From assembly GCA_022560215.1 (NCBI GenBank), contig JADFTO010000014.1, forward strand, positions 1 to 19,956: a stretch of 19,956 nucleotides of DNA, given 5' to 3'. Made by a program: the position numbers and the translations under genes. Each line of letters opens with the position of its first letter. Position 1 is the stretch's first letter. Under the pieces are notes generated by a model. The model saw only the letters and a list, made by a program, of their open reading frames with translations, was not told the origin of the DNA and searched no databases. This document shows, piece by piece, positions 6,613 through 14,885 of the stretch. The stretch comes from Pseudomonadota bacterium. Lineage in GTDB: Bacteria > Pseudomonadota > Alphaproteobacteria > Rhodospirillales > 2-02-FULL-58-16.

Positions 6613-7571
6613 AGATCGGCGTCCTCGGCCTCGGGTCCATCGGGCTCCGCCATGCCCGGAGCCTGCTCGGGGCCGGCCTGGCGGTCAAGGGATTCGATCC
6701 CTCGCCGGAGAGCGGGGCGGCCCTGGCGGATTTGGGCGGGCTCCCCGTCGAATCGCGCGCCGCCGCCTTGGACGGGGCCGACGGCGTGGTGATCGCCACG
6801 CCCCCGGCCCGGCATATCGAGGACCTTGAATGCGCCGTCGAGGCGGGCAAGCATGTGTTCGTGGAAAAGCCCATAGGCCATCGCCTGGACGGTATTGAAG
6901 ACATCCTGCGCGCCGCCGATGCGGGCGGTCTTGCCGTGTTCGCCGGGCTCAACCTTCGCTTCCACCCCGTCATCAAGGCGGCGATTTCCCTCCTCGATAC
7001 GGGCCGCTTGGGGACGCCGCTCTGGGCCCGCCTGCTCGCCGCCTCCTACCTTCCGGACTGGCGTCCCGGCCAGGACTACCGCCAGGGCTACGCCGCCGAT
7101 CCCGCCAGCGGCGGCGCGCTCTTCGACTTCATCCATGAATTCGACCTGGCGGTTCACCTTCTCGGTCCCGCCCGGGTGGCGGCGGCGGCGGCCCGGCGCA
7201 CCGGGGTCCTCGATATCCCGTCAGAGGATTGCGCCGACGTCCTGCTCGGCCACGCCTCAGGCGCGCATTCCGCCATCCATGTGGACTACGTCACCAGGCC
7301 CAGGCGGCGGCGCATTGAGATCGCGGGCGAGGGCGGCATCATGGAGCTGGACCTGGAGGCTTGCCGCCTGGTGCTGCTCGACAGGGAGGGGATGGAGACC
7401 TCGGCGCAATCCTTTCCAAGGGACACCGACGGCATGTATGCCGAGGAGATGCGCGCCTTCCTCTCCTGCATGCGCGACGGCGCGGCGCCGCCCTGCGACG
7501 GCTGGCAGGCCCTCGAGGTCTTGCGCCTGGTGATCGAGGCCAGGCGCTTGAGCGGGTTGCCCGAGGCATGA
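6609..7571 (+). CDS. Gfo/Idh/MocA-family NAD(P)-dependent oxidoreductase
   Basis: The 320-aa product begins with a Rossmann loop (GVLGLGSIGLRHARSLL, residues 4-20). It has the family's EKP motif (FVEKPIGH, E86-K87-P88) followed by the alpha/beta domain with GLNLRFHPVIK and GGALFDFIHEFDLAVHLLG, where the histidines are candidate catalytic residues. Such enzymes oxidise or reduce a sugar hydroxyl or keto group. It is not part of the standard pseudaminate pathway. Its position immediately before a class III aminotransferase domain suggests an oxidise-then-aminate pair acting on a sugar or nonulosonic acid. Start and stop both overlap neighbours by ATGA. Confidence 0.85.
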   Translation: MKIGVLGLGSIGLRHARSLLGAGLAVKGFDPSPESGAALADLGGLPVESRAAALDGADGVVIATPPARHIEDLECAVEAGKHVFVEKPIGHRLDGIEDILRAADAGGLAVFAGLNLRFHPVIKAAISLLDTGRLGTPLWARLLAASYLPDWRPGQDYRQGYAADPASGGALFDFIHEFDLAVHLLGPARVAAAAARRTGVLDIPSEDCADVLLGHASGAHSAIHVDYVTRPRRRRIEIAGEGGIMELDLEACRLVLLDREGMETSAQSFPRDTDGMYAEEMRAFLSCMRDGAAPPCDGWQALEVLRLVIEARRLSGLPEA

Positions 7572-9604
7572 AGGTGGTCGCAATCATACAGGCCCGCATG
7601 GGCTCGACCCGGCTTCCGGGCAAGGTCCTGGCCGATCTCGGCGGGCGTCCGGCCCTGGCCTGGACGGTGCGGGCGGCCGGCGCCGTTCCCGGCATTGACC
7701 GGGCCGTGGTCGCAACCTCGGAGGCCGCCGCCGACGACGCCGTCGCCAAATGGTGCGAAGGCGCCGGCGTCCCCTGCCACCGGGGACCGGAGGACGACGT
7801 GCTCGCCCGCTATCACATGGCCGCCCGGGCCGAGGGGGCGGAGACCATCATGCGCCTCACCGCCGACTGTCCTTTGTTGGATCCGATGGTGTGCGGCGAA
7901 GTCCTGATGCTGCTCGAGCGCGAGGGCGCCGATTACGCCAGCAACGTCGATCCCCGGTCCTGGCCCGACGGCCTGGATTGCGAGGTGTTCACCGCCGCCG
8001 CCCTGGACGCCGCCGCCGCCGAGGCGGAAAGCCCGATGGAGCGCGAGCACGTGACGCCGTTCATCCAGAACCGCCGCCACCGGTTCCGCATCCTCAACGT
8101 CACCTGTCCGGTGCCCGGCCTGGCCAGCGAGCGCTGGACCCTGGACACGCCCGAGGACCTGGAGTTCCTCGCCCAAGTGATCGCCCGCCTGCCCACTGGG
8201 GACACGCCGCCGTCCTATATGGACGTGGTCAGGGTGCTCGACGCCGAGCCCGAATTGCGCGACATCAACGGGGGCGCGCCGGCCCAGGACTACGGCGTTC
8301 CCGGCGGCGACATCGCCGGTTTCGGCCACGAACGATCCCAGGCCCTGCTGGAGCGGGCGGAGAAGGCCATCCCCCTTGGCTCCCAGACCTTCTCCAAGAG
8401 CCACATCCAGTTCCCGCCGGGAAGCTCGCCGCTCTTCCTCACCCACGGCGAGGGGGCCCGCGTCTGGGACGTGGACGGCAACGAATACGTGGACCTGATA
8501 TGCGGCCTGCTGCCCGTGGTGCTCGGCTACCGGGACCCGGACGTGGACCTGGCCATCCGCCGCCAGTTGGACAGCGGCATCAGCTTCAGCCTGGCGACGG
8601 CGCTGGAGGCCGAGCTGGCGGAACGCTTGGCGGAAATCATCCCCTGCGCCGAGAAGACGCGCTTCGCCAAGAACGGAACCGACGCCACCTCGGCGGCGGT
8701 GCGCCTGGCCCGCGCCCATACGGGCCGCGAAAGGGTCGCCGTCTGCGGCTATCACGGCTGGCAGGACTGGTACATCGGCACCACGTCCCGCAACAAGGGG
8801 GTTCCAGGCGCCGTCAGGGAGCTCAGCCACGCCTTCCCCTACAACGACCTGGAAGCCCTGGACAGGCTGCTCGCGTCCCACGGGTCCGAGTTCGCGGCCG
8901 TGGTCATGGAGCCCATGAATACGATGGAGCCCGGGCCCGGGTATCTCTCCGGCGTGCTCGACCTGGCGCGGCGTCACGGCGCGCTCCTGGTCTTCGACGA
9001 AATCATCACCGGGTTCCGCTTTGCGCTGGGCGGCGCCCAGGAATTGTTCGGCGTGACCCCGGACCTGGCCTGTTTCGGCAAGGCCATGGGCAACGGCATG
9101 CCCATCTCGGCCGTCACCGGGCGCGCCGACGTCATGGCCGAGATGGAGGAGATTTTCTTCTCGGCCACCTTCGGCGGCGAGACCCTGTCCCTGGCCGCGG
9201 CCATCGCGGTCATCGACAAGATGCGCAGCGAGCCGGTGATCGAGACCCTGTGGCGGAACGGCGCCCGCCTGGCCGAAGGCGTCTTGGACCGCAGCCGCCG
9301 CCACGGGCTGGACGACGTGGTCTCCATCGCCGGCCGGGCGCCCTGGACTTTCGTCCAGTTCGCCGACCACGAGGCCGCCGGCCGGGACGCCATCAAGACC
9401 TTTTTCATGGCCGAGATGATCGCCGGCGGCGTCCTCGTCCAGCACAGCCACAACGTCTGCTACGCCCTCACCGAGACGGACATCGACCACGTGCTGGCGG
9501 TGTACGAACGCGCATTCGCCTCCCTGGCGGAGCGCCTGGAGGCGGGCGGCCTGGAAGAGCAGATGGGCAACGCCGTGATCCGGCCCATCTTCGAGGTGCG
9601 CTGA
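7568..9604 (+). CDS. Fusion: SpsF-type cytidylyltransferase + class III (GSA-like) aminotransferase
   Basis: This is a 678-aa two-domain protein. Residues 1-~240 are an SpsF/CTP_transf_3 nucleotidyltransferase: AIIQARMGSTRLPGKVL (5-21), EDDVLARYHMAA, RLTADCPLLDP. In Bacillus-type clusters SpsF holds the PseF position, so this domain is the best candidate for the CMP-nonulosonate synthetase. Residues ~260-665 are a class III PLP aminotransferase like glutamate-1-semialdehyde aminomutase: SQTFSKSHIQFPPG, FAKNGTDATSAAVRLARA, LLVFDEIITGFR and CFGKAMGNGMPISAVTG with the PLP lysine K505. Genuine HemL is a stand-alone enzyme; here the domain probably aminates a keto sugar made by the adjacent oxidoreductase. 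The link at ~240-260 is short, and the reading frame is continuous with no sign of an artefact. Confidence 0.88.
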   Translation: MKVVAIIQARMGSTRLPGKVLADLGGRPALAWTVRAAGAVPGIDRAVVATSEAAADDAVAKWCEGAGVPCHRGPEDDVLARYHMAARAEGAETIMRLTADCPLLDPMVCGEVLMLLEREGADYASNVDPRSWPDGLDCEVFTAAALDAAAAEAESPMEREHVTPFIQNRRHRFRILNVTCPVPGLASERWTLDTPEDLEFLAQVIARLPTGDTPPSYMDVVRVLDAEPELRDINGGAPAQDYGVPGGDIAGFGHERSQALLERAEKAIPLGSQTFSKSHIQFPPGSSPLFLTHGEGARVWDVDGNEYVDLICGLLPVVLGYRDPDVDLAIRRQLDSGISFSLATALEAELAERLAEIIPCAEKTRFAKNGTDATSAAVRLARAHTGRERVAVCGYHGWQDWYIGTTSRNKGVPGAVRELSHAFPYNDLEALDRLLASHGSEFAAVVMEPMNTMEPGPGYLSGVLDLARRHGALLVFDEIITGFRFALGGAQELFGVTPDLACFGKAMGNGMPISAVTGRADVMAEMEEIFFSATFGGETLSLAAAIAVIDKMRSEPVIETLWRNGARLAEGVLDRSRRHGLDDVVSIAGRAPWTFVQFADHEAAGRDAIKTFFMAEMIAGGVLVQHSHNVCYALTETDIDHVLAVYERAFASLAERLEAGGLEEQMGNAVIRPIFEVR

Positions 9605-9605
9605 G

Positions 9606-10616
9606 ATGCATGCCGTCTTCCGCGCCGATGCGTCGCCCGCCATCGGCGGCGGCCACGTGATGCGCTGCCTGACCCTGGCCGGGGCGCTCACCGAGGCGGG
9701 CTGGACCTGCGCCTTCGCCGCCCGCCCGGGGACCGTGGACGCGGTGCCGGCCCTGGCCCGGTGGGGGAACGACGTCGTTACCTTGGAAGGGGGCGCGGAC
9801 GATGAGCCCGGGGCCATGAAGCGGCTCTGGCCCGAGGGCGCCGATTGGCTGATCGTCGATCACTACGGCCTGGACGCCGCCTTTGAGGCGGCATGCAGGC
9901 CGTGGGCCAGGAAGGTCATGGTCATCGACGACCTGGCGGACCGCCCCCACGACTGCGAGGTGCTGCTGGACCAGAACTTAGGCAGGGGGAACGCCGATTA
10001 TTCGGCCCTGGTGCCGAAGGGGTGCGGGATGCTGCTGGGGCCTCACTTCGCGCTTCTCCGCTCCCAGTTCGGGGCCGCCCGCTCAAGCGCCCTCGAGCGC
10101 CGGGCAAACGGCGGGGAGTTAAGCCGGATCATGGTCAGCATGGGAGCCACCGACCCTAACGGCGTGACGGTGAAGGTCCTGGAAGGCATCGGCTTCTCAG
10201 GCGTCGGCGCCGCCATCGACGTGGTGGCACCTGCCGACGCGCGCGGCGATGTGGAAAAGGCGGCCCATGGCCTCCCCCTGCGGGTCCATTCGGACGTGGC
10301 CGACATGGCCGCCCTCATGAGCCGGGCGGACTTAGCCGTCGGCGGCGCCGGGTCCACGTCCTGGGAGCGCTGCTGCCTGGGCCTGCCCAGCCTGCTCATC
10401 GTCACCGCCGACAACCAGCGCGCCATCGCGGACGAACTGGAAAGCGCGGGCGCGGCGCGGGTCCTGGGATGGCACGGGGACGTGGACCCGGGGCGCATCT
10501 CCCGGGCGCTGGCGGATATCTCGGCCGACGGCGACGGGCGCCGGCGCATGGGGGAGGCGGCGGCGCGGCTCTGCGACGGCCAGGGGAGCCATCGAATCCG
10601 GGAGCGCCTTTCATGA
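9606..10616 (+). CDS. pseG: UDP-2,4-diacylamido-trideoxy-altropyranose hydrolase
   Basis: PseG removes UDP from the N-acylated 2,4-diamino-trideoxyhexose to release the sugar used by PseI. The 336-aa product is a GT-B-fold, MurG-like hydrolase. The N-terminal FRADASPAIGGGHVMRCLTLA includes H17 in the GGGH loop, the position equivalent to the catalytic His of Campylobacter PseG. WLIVDHYGLD and VIDDLADRPHDC are further family marks. The C-terminal half carries VSMGATDPNG and AVGGAGSTSWERCCLGLPSLLI for nucleotide binding. It lies one base after the preceding stop and overlaps the next gene by ATGA. No PseH-like acetyltransferase domain is attached, although some clusters fuse PseG and PseH. Confidence 0.92.
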   Translation: MHAVFRADASPAIGGGHVMRCLTLAGALTEAGWTCAFAARPGTVDAVPALARWGNDVVTLEGGADDEPGAMKRLWPEGADWLIVDHYGLDAAFEAACRPWARKVMVIDDLADRPHDCEVLLDQNLGRGNADYSALVPKGCGMLLGPHFALLRSQFGAARSSALERRANGGELSRIMVSMGATDPNGVTVKVLEGIGFSGVGAAIDVVAPADARGDVEKAAHGLPLRVHSDVADMAALMSRADLAVGGAGSTSWERCCLGLPSLLIVTADNQRAIADELESAGAARVLGWHGDVDPGRISRALADISADGDGRRRMGEAAARLCDGQGSHRIRERLS

Positions 10617-11308
10617 AAGATGAATGGTGGGCCAAGCCCCGCCGCGTCTCCGTGGTGGTGGACAACGAGAGCTGGATTCTCGGCCACGCCCAGGATCTGG
10701 CGGAGGCCCTGAACAGGGCCGGCGACCGGGCGGCTCTCTGCCGCGATCATGCCGACATCGGCGAAGGCGCGGTGGCTTTCTTCCTCGGCTGCGTCCATAT
10801 CGCGGGACCGCGGGTGCTGGCGCTCAACCGCCGCAACCTGGTGGTCCATGCGAGCGACCTGCCCAGGGGCCGGGGCTTCTCCCCCCTCACCTGGCAGATC
10901 CTGGAGGGGCGGGACCGGATTGAGGTGTGCCTGTTCGAAGCCGTGGCCGAGGCCGACGCCGGCCCCGTCGTCTACCGCGACCATCTCGACTTCGAGGGCC
11001 ATGAGCTGATCGGCGAGATGCGGGCGGCCCAGGGTGAGATGACCGTGGCACTCTGCCTCCGCTTCATGGACGAGGCGGCCCCGCCCGCTGGCGCGCCCCA
11101 GGAGGGCGAGCCCAGCGCCTATCCGCGCCGGACGCCCGAGGACAGCCGCCTGGACCCGGACGCCACCATCGCCCGGCAATTCGGGCTCCTGCGCGTGGTG
11201 GACAACGCGCGCTACCCCGCCTATTTCGACCTCAAGGGGCAGCGCTACCGGATCACCATCGAGAAGACCGGCCCCGCGGGTGACGACAGCGACGAGAACG
11301 ACGGATGA
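10613..11308 (+). CDS. Formyltransferase-like protein 1 (Fmt-type sugar N-formyltransferase)
   Basis: The 231-aa product resembles methionyl-tRNA formyltransferase-like proteins of sugar gene clusters. Key region: NLVVHASDLPRGRGFSPLTW, with H79 as the likely catalytic His, and FEAVAEADAGPVVY with D115 as the likely catalytic Asp. The usual Asn two residues before the His (N-x-H) is replaced by V77. The C-terminal part has YPRRTPEDSRLD and VVDNARYPAYFDLKGQRYRI, which the next gene product also shows in similar form. It would transfer a formyl group from N10-formyl-tetrahydrofolate to a sugar amine. Since no PseH is present, it may acylate the 4-amine made by PseC. The ATG at 10613 overlaps the pseG stop. 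Confidence 0.75.
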   Translation: MKDEWWAKPRRVSVVVDNESWILGHAQDLAEALNRAGDRAALCRDHADIGEGAVAFFLGCVHIAGPRVLALNRRNLVVHASDLPRGRGFSPLTWQILEGRDRIEVCLFEAVAEADAGPVVYRDHLDFEGHELIGEMRAAQGEMTVALCLRFMDEAAPPAGAPQEGEPSAYPRRTPEDSRLDPDATIARQFGLLRVVDNARYPAYFDLKGQRYRITIEKTGPAGDDSDENDG

Positions 11309-11315
11309 CGACCCC

Positions 11316-11990
11316 ATGGATTACGTCATTGCCACCATCAAGCCCTGGAACGTCGCCGCCTTCGAGCGCCACCGCCCCGCGCTTCCCGGCGACTGGCGCC
11401 TGATCACGGATCGCTCCGCCCTCACCGCCGAGTCACTCCGCGCCATCGCTCCCCGCTACGTGTTCTTCCCCCACTGGTCCTGGATGGTGCCCGAGGAGAT
11501 CACCCAGGGCTTCGAATGCGTCTGCTTCCACATGACCGACGTGCCCTACGGACGGGGCGGCAGCCCCTTGCAGAACCTGATCGCCCGCGGCCACGAAGAG
11601 ACCCAAATCAGCGCCCTGCGCATGGTGCCCGAGCTGGACGCCGGACCGGTCTATATGAAGCGCCCCCTCACCCTCGAGGGGAGCGCCCAGGAGATTTTCG
11701 AGAGGTTCGCCGATATCGTCCAGGGGATGATCGCCGACATCGTCTCGGGCGAGCCCGAGCCAAAGCCCCAGGAAGGCGAGGCCACGCTTTTCGAGCGCCG
11801 CACGCCGGAGCAGAGCGAGATTCCCGAAGACGCCGGGATCAAGGAGATATACGACCATATCCGCATGCTGGACGCCGAAACCTACCCGCGCGCCTACCTG
11901 GAGCGGGGATCGATTCGCATGGAGTTCAGCGGTGCGGCCCTTTACGGTGAGCGCGTCGAGGCGCGGGTGATCCTGCGCAAGAAACGGTGA
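11316..11990 (+). CDS. Formyltransferase-like protein 2 (Fmt-type sugar N-formyltransferase)
   Basis: The 224-aa product is a second member of the formyltransferase family, distantly paralogous to the one before it. Core: VCFHMTDVPYGRGGSPLQN (69-87), with H72, and ALRMVPELDAGPVYMKRPL, with D108. Residue 70, where the family has Asn, is Cys. The end (FERRTPEQSEIPE, IRMLDAETYPRAYLERG) parallels formyltransferase 1. Formyltransferases of this sort are known to make N-formyl pseudaminic acid in some bacteria; the symbol pseJ has been used, but I do not assign it because two paralogs are present. The ATG at 11316 is chosen; GTG 11280 would add 12 poor residues and overlap the previous gene. Confidence 0.78.
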   Translation: MDYVIATIKPWNVAAFERHRPALPGDWRLITDRSALTAESLRAIAPRYVFFPHWSWMVPEEITQGFECVCFHMTDVPYGRGGSPLQNLIARGHEETQISALRMVPELDAGPVYMKRPLTLEGSAQEIFERFADIVQGMIADIVSGEPEPKPQEGEATLFERRTPEQSEIPEDAGIKEIYDHIRMLDAETYPRAYLERGSIRMEFSGAALYGERVEARVILRKKR

Positions 11991-11998
11991 CGCCGGCC

Positions 11999-13051
11999 AT
12001 GATCGAGATCGACATCGACGGCAGGAAGATCGGCCCCGGGCATCCGCCCTACGTCATCGCCGAGATGTCGGGCAACCACAACGGGGAGATCGGGCGCGCC
12101 TTCCAGATCATGGAGGCGGCCAAGGCGGCGGGCGCCGACGCCGTCAAGATCCAGACCTACACCCCCGACACCATGACCATCGACGCCCCGCAGAAGGACT
12201 TTCAGGTGGAGGGGGGCCTCTGGGACGGGCACAGCCTCTATGAGCTCTATCAGTGGGCCCACACGCCCTGGGACTGGCACGAAGCCCTGTTCGCCAAGGG
12301 CCGCGAACTGGGCATCACGGTGTTCAGCACGCCCTTCGACGAGAGCGCCGTGGATTTCCTGGTGGAGCTGGACTCACCCGTCTTCAAGATCGCGTCGTTC
12401 GAGGCCATCGACCTGCCCCTGATCGAAAAGGCCGCCGCGACGGGCAAGCCCCTGATCATCTCCACGGGCATGGCCACCCTGGAAGAGATCGAAGACGCCG
12501 TGGGGGCGGCGCGCGGGGCCGGTTGCGTCCGCCTTGCCCTGCTCCATTGCGTCAGCGGCTACCCGACGCCTCCTGGCGAGGCCAACCTGCGCACCATCGC
12601 CGATCTCGGCCGGCGCTTCGACGCCGTCCCCGGCCTTTCCGACCACTCGGCCGGAACCGAGGTGGCCATCGCCGCCGTCGCGCTCGGCGCCGCGCTCATC
12701 GAAAAGCACGTCACGCTCCGGCGCGCCGACGGCGGGCCCGACGCCGCCTTCTCGCTCGAGCCCGATGAACTGGAAGCCCTTTGCCGGGGTTGCCGCACCG
12801 CCTGGTCGGCGATAGGCGACGTGGACTACGAACGCCAGCCCAGCGAGGAGCAAAGCATGGTCTTCCGCCGCTCCCTCTACGTGGTGGAGGACATGGAAGC
12901 GGGCCAGGAATTCACGGACCAAACCGTGCGCCGGATACGCCCGGGCTTCGGCCTGGCGCCCAAGCACCTGGGCGAAATCCTCGGCCGCCGGGCCAGCCGG
13001 CCCCTGGCCCGGGGCACGGCGCTCGACTGGACCATGATGGAGGAGAAATGA
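11999..13051 (+). CDS. pseI: Pseudaminic acid synthase (NeuB family, with SAF domain)
   Basis: PseI condenses the released 2,4-diacylamino-trideoxyhexose with phosphoenolpyruvate to give the nine-carbon acid. The product is 350 aa. Residues ~15-260 form the NeuB TIM barrel: IAEMSGNHNG (20-29), DAVKIQTYTPDTMT (47-60), STPFDESAVDFL, KIASFEAID. The metal-ligand histidines are H216 (GLSDHSAG) and H237 (IEKHVTL). Residues ~285-345 are an SAF (antifreeze-like) domain containing FRRSLYVVEDMEAG. The MSGNHN and PDTMT wording fits PseI better than sialic or legionaminic synthases. ATG 11999 matches the usual family start. A GTG at 11987 overlapping the previous stop would add four residues and is possible. 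Confidence 0.93.
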   Translation: MIEIDIDGRKIGPGHPPYVIAEMSGNHNGEIGRAFQIMEAAKAAGADAVKIQTYTPDTMTIDAPQKDFQVEGGLWDGHSLYELYQWAHTPWDWHEALFAKGRELGITVFSTPFDESAVDFLVELDSPVFKIASFEAIDLPLIEKAAATGKPLIISTGMATLEEIEDAVGAARGAGCVRLALLHCVSGYPTPPGEANLRTIADLGRRFDAVPGLSDHSAGTEVAIAAVALGAALIEKHVTLRRADGGPDAAFSLEPDELEALCRGCRTAWSAIGDVDYERQPSEEQSMVFRRSLYVVEDMEAGQEFTDQTVRRIRPGFGLAPKHLGEILGRRASRPLARGTALDWTMMEEK

Positions 13052-13707
13052 CCGTCCTCGTGATCGCCGCCCATCCCGACGACGAGGCGCTCGGCTGCGG
13101 CGGCACCATGGCCCGCCACGCGGGGCAGGGCGAAGACGTCCATGTGCTCTTCCTCGCCGACGGCGTCACCTCCAGGGACGAGACGGGGGAAGCCGACGTC
13201 GAGAAGCGCCGCGCCGCAGCCCTTGCCGCGGCAAGGGCGCTCGGGGCCAAGCCGCCCCGCTTCGCCTCCATGCCCGACAACAAGCTGGACACGGTGCCCC
13301 TGCTCGACGTGGTCAAGGCCGTGGAGGAGGCGCTCACTGAGACCGTCCCGGACGTGGTCTACACCCACCACGGGGGCGATCTGAACGTGGACCACGGGAT
13401 CGTGCACCGGGCCGCGCTCACCGCGTGTCGCCCCCAGCCCGGATGCCCGGTCAGGGCCATCTACGCCTTCGAGGTGCCATCGAGCACGGAATGGAACGAT
13501 TCGGTCTTCATCCCCAACCGCTTCGTCGACATCGGCGCTACGCTCGATGCCAAGATGAAGGCGCTGGCCTGTTACGCGGGCGAGATGCGGCCCTTCCCCC
13601 ATCCCCGCTCGCTGGAAGCGATCGAGGCCCTGGCGCGCTGGCGCGGCGCCAGCGCCGGCCTGGAGGCGGCGGAAGCCTTCCACATCATCCGCCAGGTGGT
13701 GCCCTAA
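13048..13707 (+). CDS. PIG-L (LmbE) family de-N-acetylase
   Basis: This 219-aa zinc-type deacetylase has AHPDDEALGCGG (8-19) supplying H9 and D12, and the second motif HHGGDLNVDH (107-116) supplying H116. These enzymes remove N-acetyl groups from GlcNAc-type sugars or sugar conjugates. Here it is the last gene of the operon, with GGAGGAG before the ATG at 13048 and an ATGA overlap with pseI. A plausible role is to expose an amine, for example the one carried over from GlcNAc, so that a formyltransferase can act on it. That is inference; the true substrate is unknown. Its stop overlaps the stop of the convergent glycosyltransferase by a few bases. Confidence 0.85.
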   Translation: MTVLVIAAHPDDEALGCGGTMARHAGQGEDVHVLFLADGVTSRDETGEADVEKRRAAALAAARALGAKPPRFASMPDNKLDTVPLLDVVKAVEEALTETVPDVVYTHHGGDLNVDHGIVHRAALTACRPQPGCPVRAIYAFEVPSSTEWNDSVFIPNRFVDIGATLDAKMKALACYAGEMRPFPHPRSLEAIEALARWRGASAGLEAAEAFHIIRQVVP

Positions 13708-14879
13708 AGCAGGTCCGAGATGGTCTCCATCAGCTCGCCGATCTGGTGTTTCCAGGTCATCCCCTTCATGAACTCGGCCCCGGCCCGGGCCCGCCGGGCG
13801 GCCTCGTCCCGGTCCCCGTGGACCTCTTCCAGGGCCGCCACCACCTCGTCGACCTGGGAGTCCCGCCAGTGTTCGGTGAGGCCGCTGTCCGAGGCCACCG
13901 GGATCTGCCGGCGCAAGGGGTAGCAAGTGTCTTCGGCGATCAGGTCCAGGTGGCCGGTGTTGGCCGACAGGATGCAGGGGATGCCCGTGGCCATGGTTTC
14001 CATGGCCACCAGGTTGGTGCCGCCCTCGCAGCGGTTGGGGAAGACGGCCACGTCGGCCTCGGCCATGACCTGGACCAGGGCTTCGTGGGGAATGAGCCCG
14101 ACGTCGACGAAATCTTCCGCGCGCACGCCGTTGGCCGCCGCCCATTCGACGATGCGGAGCGCGCCTTGGTCGTCCACATCGGGCGCCCCTTCCACGTGGG
14201 GGGACTGGGCGATGTCCATGGCGGTGCCCGGCCACGGGTTGTGCCAGGCGGTGACCAGGAGCGCGTCCGCGTGGGTCTCGCGGAAGACCTTGAAGGCGGC
14301 CAGCACGGTGTCCTGGCCCTTGCGCAGTTCCAGCTTGCCGCCGGAAAAGACGACGAACCGGTCTCCGAACATGGCGGTCCGTTCCCGGGGGTGAAACAGG
14401 GTCTCGTCGATCCCCTGGAGCACGCGGGCGACGTTGTCGAGGCCATGGGCCTTGAGCACTTCTGAGTTCCAGGTGGATCCCGCCAGGATGCGGTCGAAGC
14501 GCTGCGCTCTCTTCAAGGCGTCTAAGTCGAAGCGGGCGTCCTCGAAAAAGATGAAGCCCACGTTCCTGCGCCCGGTGATCATGTCGCTGACGGTGTCCCA
14601 GCGGAACCCGTTGGCCAGCGCGTGGATGACCAGGGCCTGGCTCAGTTTGGCGTGCTTGTCCGCTTCCCGGACCGTGTCCAGGAGGACCTTCTGTTCCTTG
14701 ATGAAGGGGGCAAGCCGTTCCTCCACCCCGGGCGGGAAGCGGCCGAAGCTGGGCGCCGAAAGCAGGAGCGGCAGGGGGCCGCCGCGCTCCAGGAGCTGCA
14801 GGGCCAGGTTGAGCCCGAAGACGCCCCACCCGTAGCGGTCGGACAGCGGCCAGGTGATGCCAATTCTTTCGGTTTTCAC
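13704..14879 (-). CDS. Glycosyltransferase family 4-like
   Basis: The 391-aa product has a GT-B fold. The N-terminal acceptor half begins IGITWPLSDRYGWGVFGLNL. The C-terminal donor half has FSGGKLELRKGQDTVLAAF (178-196) and the retaining-GT acidic pair in NRCEGGTNLVAMETMATGIP (282-301). The two glutamates, E285 and E294, are separated by eight residues, not the textbook seven. The donor and acceptor are unknown; a role in building or extending the flagellin glycan is likely from context. The start is GTG at 14879 with AAGGGGAG about 9 bases upstream. It follows the TPR/GT9-like gene by 6 bases, so the two form an operon converging on the pse operon. Confidence 0.82.
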   Translation of the reverse strand: MKTERIGITWPLSDRYGWGVFGLNLALQLLERGGPLPLLLSAPSFGRFPPGVEERLAPFIKEQKVLLDTVREADKHAKLSQALVIHALANGFRWDTVSDMITGRRNVGFIFFEDARFDLDALKRAQRFDRILAGSTWNSEVLKAHGLDNVARVLQGIDETLFHPRERTAMFGDRFVVFSGGKLELRKGQDTVLAAFKVFRETHADALLVTAWHNPWPGTAMDIAQSPHVEGAPDVDDQGALRIVEWAAANGVRAEDFVDVGLIPHEALVQVMAEADVAVFPNRCEGGTNLVAMETMATGIPCILSANTGHLDLIAEDTCYPLRRQIPVASDSGLTEHWRDSQVDEVVAALEEVHGDRDEAARRARAGAEFMKGMTWKHQIGELMETISDLL

Positions 14880-14885
14880 AGGCCA

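Noticed and set aside
7568..9604. Aminotransferase domain as true HemL (glutamate-1-semialdehyde aminomutase) for heme synthesis
   Set aside because: It is fused to a sugar cytidylyltransferase in a nonulosonate operon and has the SQTFSK-type N-terminus seen in sugar-cluster relatives; a heme role is unlikely.
7750..9660. 636-codon plus-strand frame overlapping the fusion gene
   Set aside because: Extremely Arg/Pro/Gly-rich with no motif; a shifted-frame shadow of the fusion protein.
7286..9817. 843-codon open frame on the minus strand opposite the cytidylyltransferase-aminotransferase fusion
   Set aside because: The sequence is rich in Gly/Ala/Val/Arg/His without any domain, as expected for an antisense shadow of a GC-rich gene. 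The plus-strand frame has full catalytic motifs.
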